Shown here piece by piece: positions 62,725-64,000 of a stretch of 64,000 nucleotides of DNA. Below the pieces are notes generated by a model that saw only the letters and a program-made list of their open reading frames with translations, was not told the origin of the DNA and did no database searches. Within the stretch, counting starts at the first letter, position 1, and each line of letters begins with the position of its first letter. Position numbers and translations under genes: made by a program. Source of the DNA: Serinibacter arcticus (GTDB lineage: Bacteria; Actinomycetota; Actinomycetes; Actinomycetales; Beutenbergiaceae); contig NZ_RHPJ01000003.1 of the NCBI RefSeq assembly GCF_004786095.1, positions 682,001 to 746,000 of the forward strand, in the 5' to 3' direction.

Positions 62725-63294
62725 GTGTCCCGCCCACCCAGCGACCGCCCGGTCCGCATCGCCGACGCCGCGCTCGAGATCATCGCGGAGTCCGGCCTCC
62801 ACGCCCTCACGCACCGCACCATCGACGCGCGCCTCGGATTTCCCGCCGGGACCACGTCCTACTACGCCCGCACGCGCGCGGAGCTGATCTCCCGGGCGCT
62901 GACGCTGCTGATCGAGCGCTTCACCGAGGCGATGGCCGACTTCCCGACGGACGGCATCGACACCGACGAGGCGGCGATCGATGTCGTGACGGCGTCGACG
63001 CTGCTCATGGACTCCTACGAGACCGACCAGATCGCGCACGTCGTGCTGCTCATCGATCTCCGGCACGACCCCGAGCTGCACCCGCTCCTCAACGACACCT
63101 CGCCCGGCCGGCGCGCCGTCCTCGGCATGGCCACGAGCCTCATCGAGCGGTGCGGGATCCCCGACGCCGAGCGGCACGCCCACGGCCTCGTCGCGCTCCT
63201 GCAGGGGATGACGCTCGCGCGGCTCGCCGGTGGCAGCGACGTCTCGGTGCGCCACGCCGTCGAGACCTACTGGGCGGGGATGCGCCGGTCCTGA
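62725..63294 (+). CDS. TetR family transcriptional regulator
   Basis: A 189-residue regulator with an N-terminal HTH (RIADAALEIIAESGLHALTH, then IDARLGFPAGTTSYYARTRA) and a helical C-terminal ligand domain. GFPAGTTSYYF-like recognition helices are common in TetR proteins of Actinobacteria. It is divergent from the exported isomerase gene and may control it. The GTG at 62725 has no close Shine-Dalgarno sequence. Its 3' end overlaps the convergent monooxygenase gene by 28 bp. Confidence 0.85.
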   Translation: MSRPPSDRPVRIADAALEIIAESGLHALTHRTIDARLGFPAGTTSYYARTRAELISRALTLLIERFTEAMADFPTDGIDTDEAAIDVVTASTLLMDSYETDQIAHVVLLIDLRHDPELHPLLNDTSPGRRAVLGMATSLIERCGIPDAERHAHGLVALLQGMTLARLAGGSDVSVRHAVETYWAGMRRS

Positions 63295-63962
63295 CCGTCC
63301 CACGAGCCGTGCTCCGACAGGGGTCGGAATCGCAGGGTCGTGAACTCGTGGTGGAAGTCGCGCCGCTCGCGCTCGGCCATCGCCGCCACGTGCCGGTGCG
63401 GCTGCGCGACGGCGCTGCGCCCGTGCACCATGTCGGTCATCTCGCGCGCCGTGCGCCACACCGAGAACGTCGAGACCGTGCGCGGGGGGCGGATCGCCGC
63501 GAGCGCCAGCGTCGTGGCGGGGTGGTCGCGCACCAGGCGCTCCACCGGACGTCCCCAGTGGATGAAGCGGAGCAGCTCGGGCAGCCGCATCCGGGCGATC
63601 GTGACGGCGACCACCGGCTCGTCCGGGTGCGAGCGTCCGGGCTCCTGGGGCAGGTCCGCGAGCGCCGCCAGGCTCCCCCAGCGTCGAAGAAAGGCGAGGC
63701 GGACGTGCCAGCCCTGGGCCAGGCGGCGGCCGAGGGGGTCGCCGTCGAGGAACGCCTCGAGCGCGGCCTCGTCCTCCCAGCGCGCGAACACCGCGACCCG
63801 GCGCAGCTGCAGCCGCCGCGGTGAGACCACGGGAGCTCCGAGCTCCATCCCCGCCATCACCTCCACGTGCCGCAGCCCGGGCACCCGCGCCGTCGTCGGC
63901 GGCCGGACGAGGGCGCGGACCGCCGTCGTCACGGGGAGGTGCGCGAGGTGGAAGGAGAACAC
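63267..63962 (-). CDS. Spheroidene monooxygenase (CrtA)-like protein
   Basis: A 231-residue protein of the CrtA-like haem monooxygenase family, recognised from ARWEDEAALEAFLDGDPLG, MRLPELLRFIHWGRPVE and STFSVWRTAREMTDMVHG. CrtA hydroxylates carotenoids; most actinobacterial members lie outside carotenoid clusters and have no known substrate. No carotenoid gene is visible here. The GTG at 63962 has TAGGGT 6 nt upstream. Confidence 0.75.
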   Translation of the reverse strand: MFSFHLAHLPVTTAVRALVRPPTTARVPGLRHVEVMAGMELGAPVVSPRRLQLRRVAVFARWEDEAALEAFLDGDPLGRRLAQGWHVRLAFLRRWGSLAALADLPQEPGRSHPDEPVVAVTIARMRLPELLRFIHWGRPVERLVRDHPATTLALAAIRPPRTVSTFSVWRTAREMTDMVHGRSAVAQPHRHVAAMAERERRDFHHEFTTLRFRPLSEHGSWDGQDRRIPAQ

Positions 63963-63968
63963 CGGCCC

Positions 63969-63974
63969 ACCCTA
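63969..63974 (-). promoter_or_regulatory. -10 hexamer TAGGGT of the CrtA-like gene
   Basis: Minus-strand TAGGGT with a 6-nt spacer to the GTG at 63962. Confidence 0.55.
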
Positions 63975-63993
63975 GGGCGCGCGCCGCCGTCGC

Positions 63994-63999
63994 TACCCT
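63994..63999 (+). promoter_or_regulatory. Candidate -10 hexamer TACCCT of a gene beyond the window
   Basis: TACCCT at the right edge would fit a leaderless plus-strand gene starting a few nt outside the window. Confidence 0.3.
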
Positions 64000-64000
64000 C

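Overview
The window is 64 kb of very GC-rich (roughly 70 percent), densely coding DNA from an actinobacterium. The gene set and order (cytochrome bc1-aa3 supercomplex genes qcrCAB and ctaC/D/E/F, Rv2175c-like DNA-binding protein beside a PASTA Ser/Thr kinase, class II DAHP synthase, DUF3043, DUF4191, DUF4192, DUF5997, DUF5998, DUF7455) are actinobacterial. The S-layer-homology repeats of the type ending in RDAMAAFLYR and the separate ParC/ParE topoisomerase point to Micrococcales, probably Cellulomonadaceae or a neighbouring family (inference). No rRNA, tRNA, CRISPR array, transposase or integrase was seen.

Layout. 1-11.8 kb: phosphatase-like protein (cut by the left edge), DUF5998, a GNAT/acyl-CoA-synthetase fusion, parC, a GNAT protein, parE, DUF7455 zinc protein, DUF5997 and a LysR-type ligand-domain protein. 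11.9-17.3 kb: primary sigma factor rpoD, glycine cleavage H protein, a universal stress protein, DUF4192, a polyprenyl diphosphate synthase and the Rv2175c-like protein. 17.4-28.9 kb: PknL-like kinase with four PASTA repeats, class II DAHP synthase, a PPi-type phosphofructokinase with a PlsC acyltransferase, a ROK glucokinase, a long-chain acyl-CoA synthetase, a DnaQ-like exonuclease fused to a GIY-YIG domain, and a stand-alone Lrp-type ligand domain. 28.9-39 kb: trpD with an atypical receiver protein, then the respiratory block ctaE-qcrC-qcrA-qcrB, sodA, and ctaF-ctaD-ctaC. 39-56 kb: FKBP lipoprotein, Fe-S carrier, glycerate-kinase-like protein, M20 peptidase, DUF3043, pyrD, two membrane proteins, leucyl aminopeptidase, lpdA-sucB, a TIGR01777 epimerase, a pseudokinase, DUF4191, RDD protein and glnA. 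56-64 kb is more accessory: a dead LacI-like regulator gene, a stand-alone Lsr2 dimerisation domain, an aldo/keto reductase, DoxX, a CPBP protease, an exported sugar-isomerase-like protein with S-layer repeats, a TetR regulator and a CrtA-like monooxygenase.

From about 15.7 to 56 kb the order follows the Mycobacterium tuberculosis Rv2173-Rv2220 region from memory of that genome, with insertions (sodA, pfp, rok) and one notable loss: lipB-lipA, expected between the TIGR01777 gene and the DUF4191 gene, are absent and a pseudokinase gene lies there on the other strand.

Two regulatory patterns stand out. First, about two dozen genes have a TANNNT-type -10 hexamer only 6-8 nt before the start codon, so they are probably transcribed as leaderless mRNAs; genes inside operons instead have Shine-Dalgarno sequences or 4-nt ATGA/GTGA/TTGA overlaps. 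Second, four promoters regions (rpoD, ctaE, sodA, doxX) carry GGAAC-N18-GTT, the recognition pattern of SigR/SigH-type thiol-stress sigma factors, which would join the primary sigma factor, the terminal oxidase and oxidative-stress proteins into one regulon.
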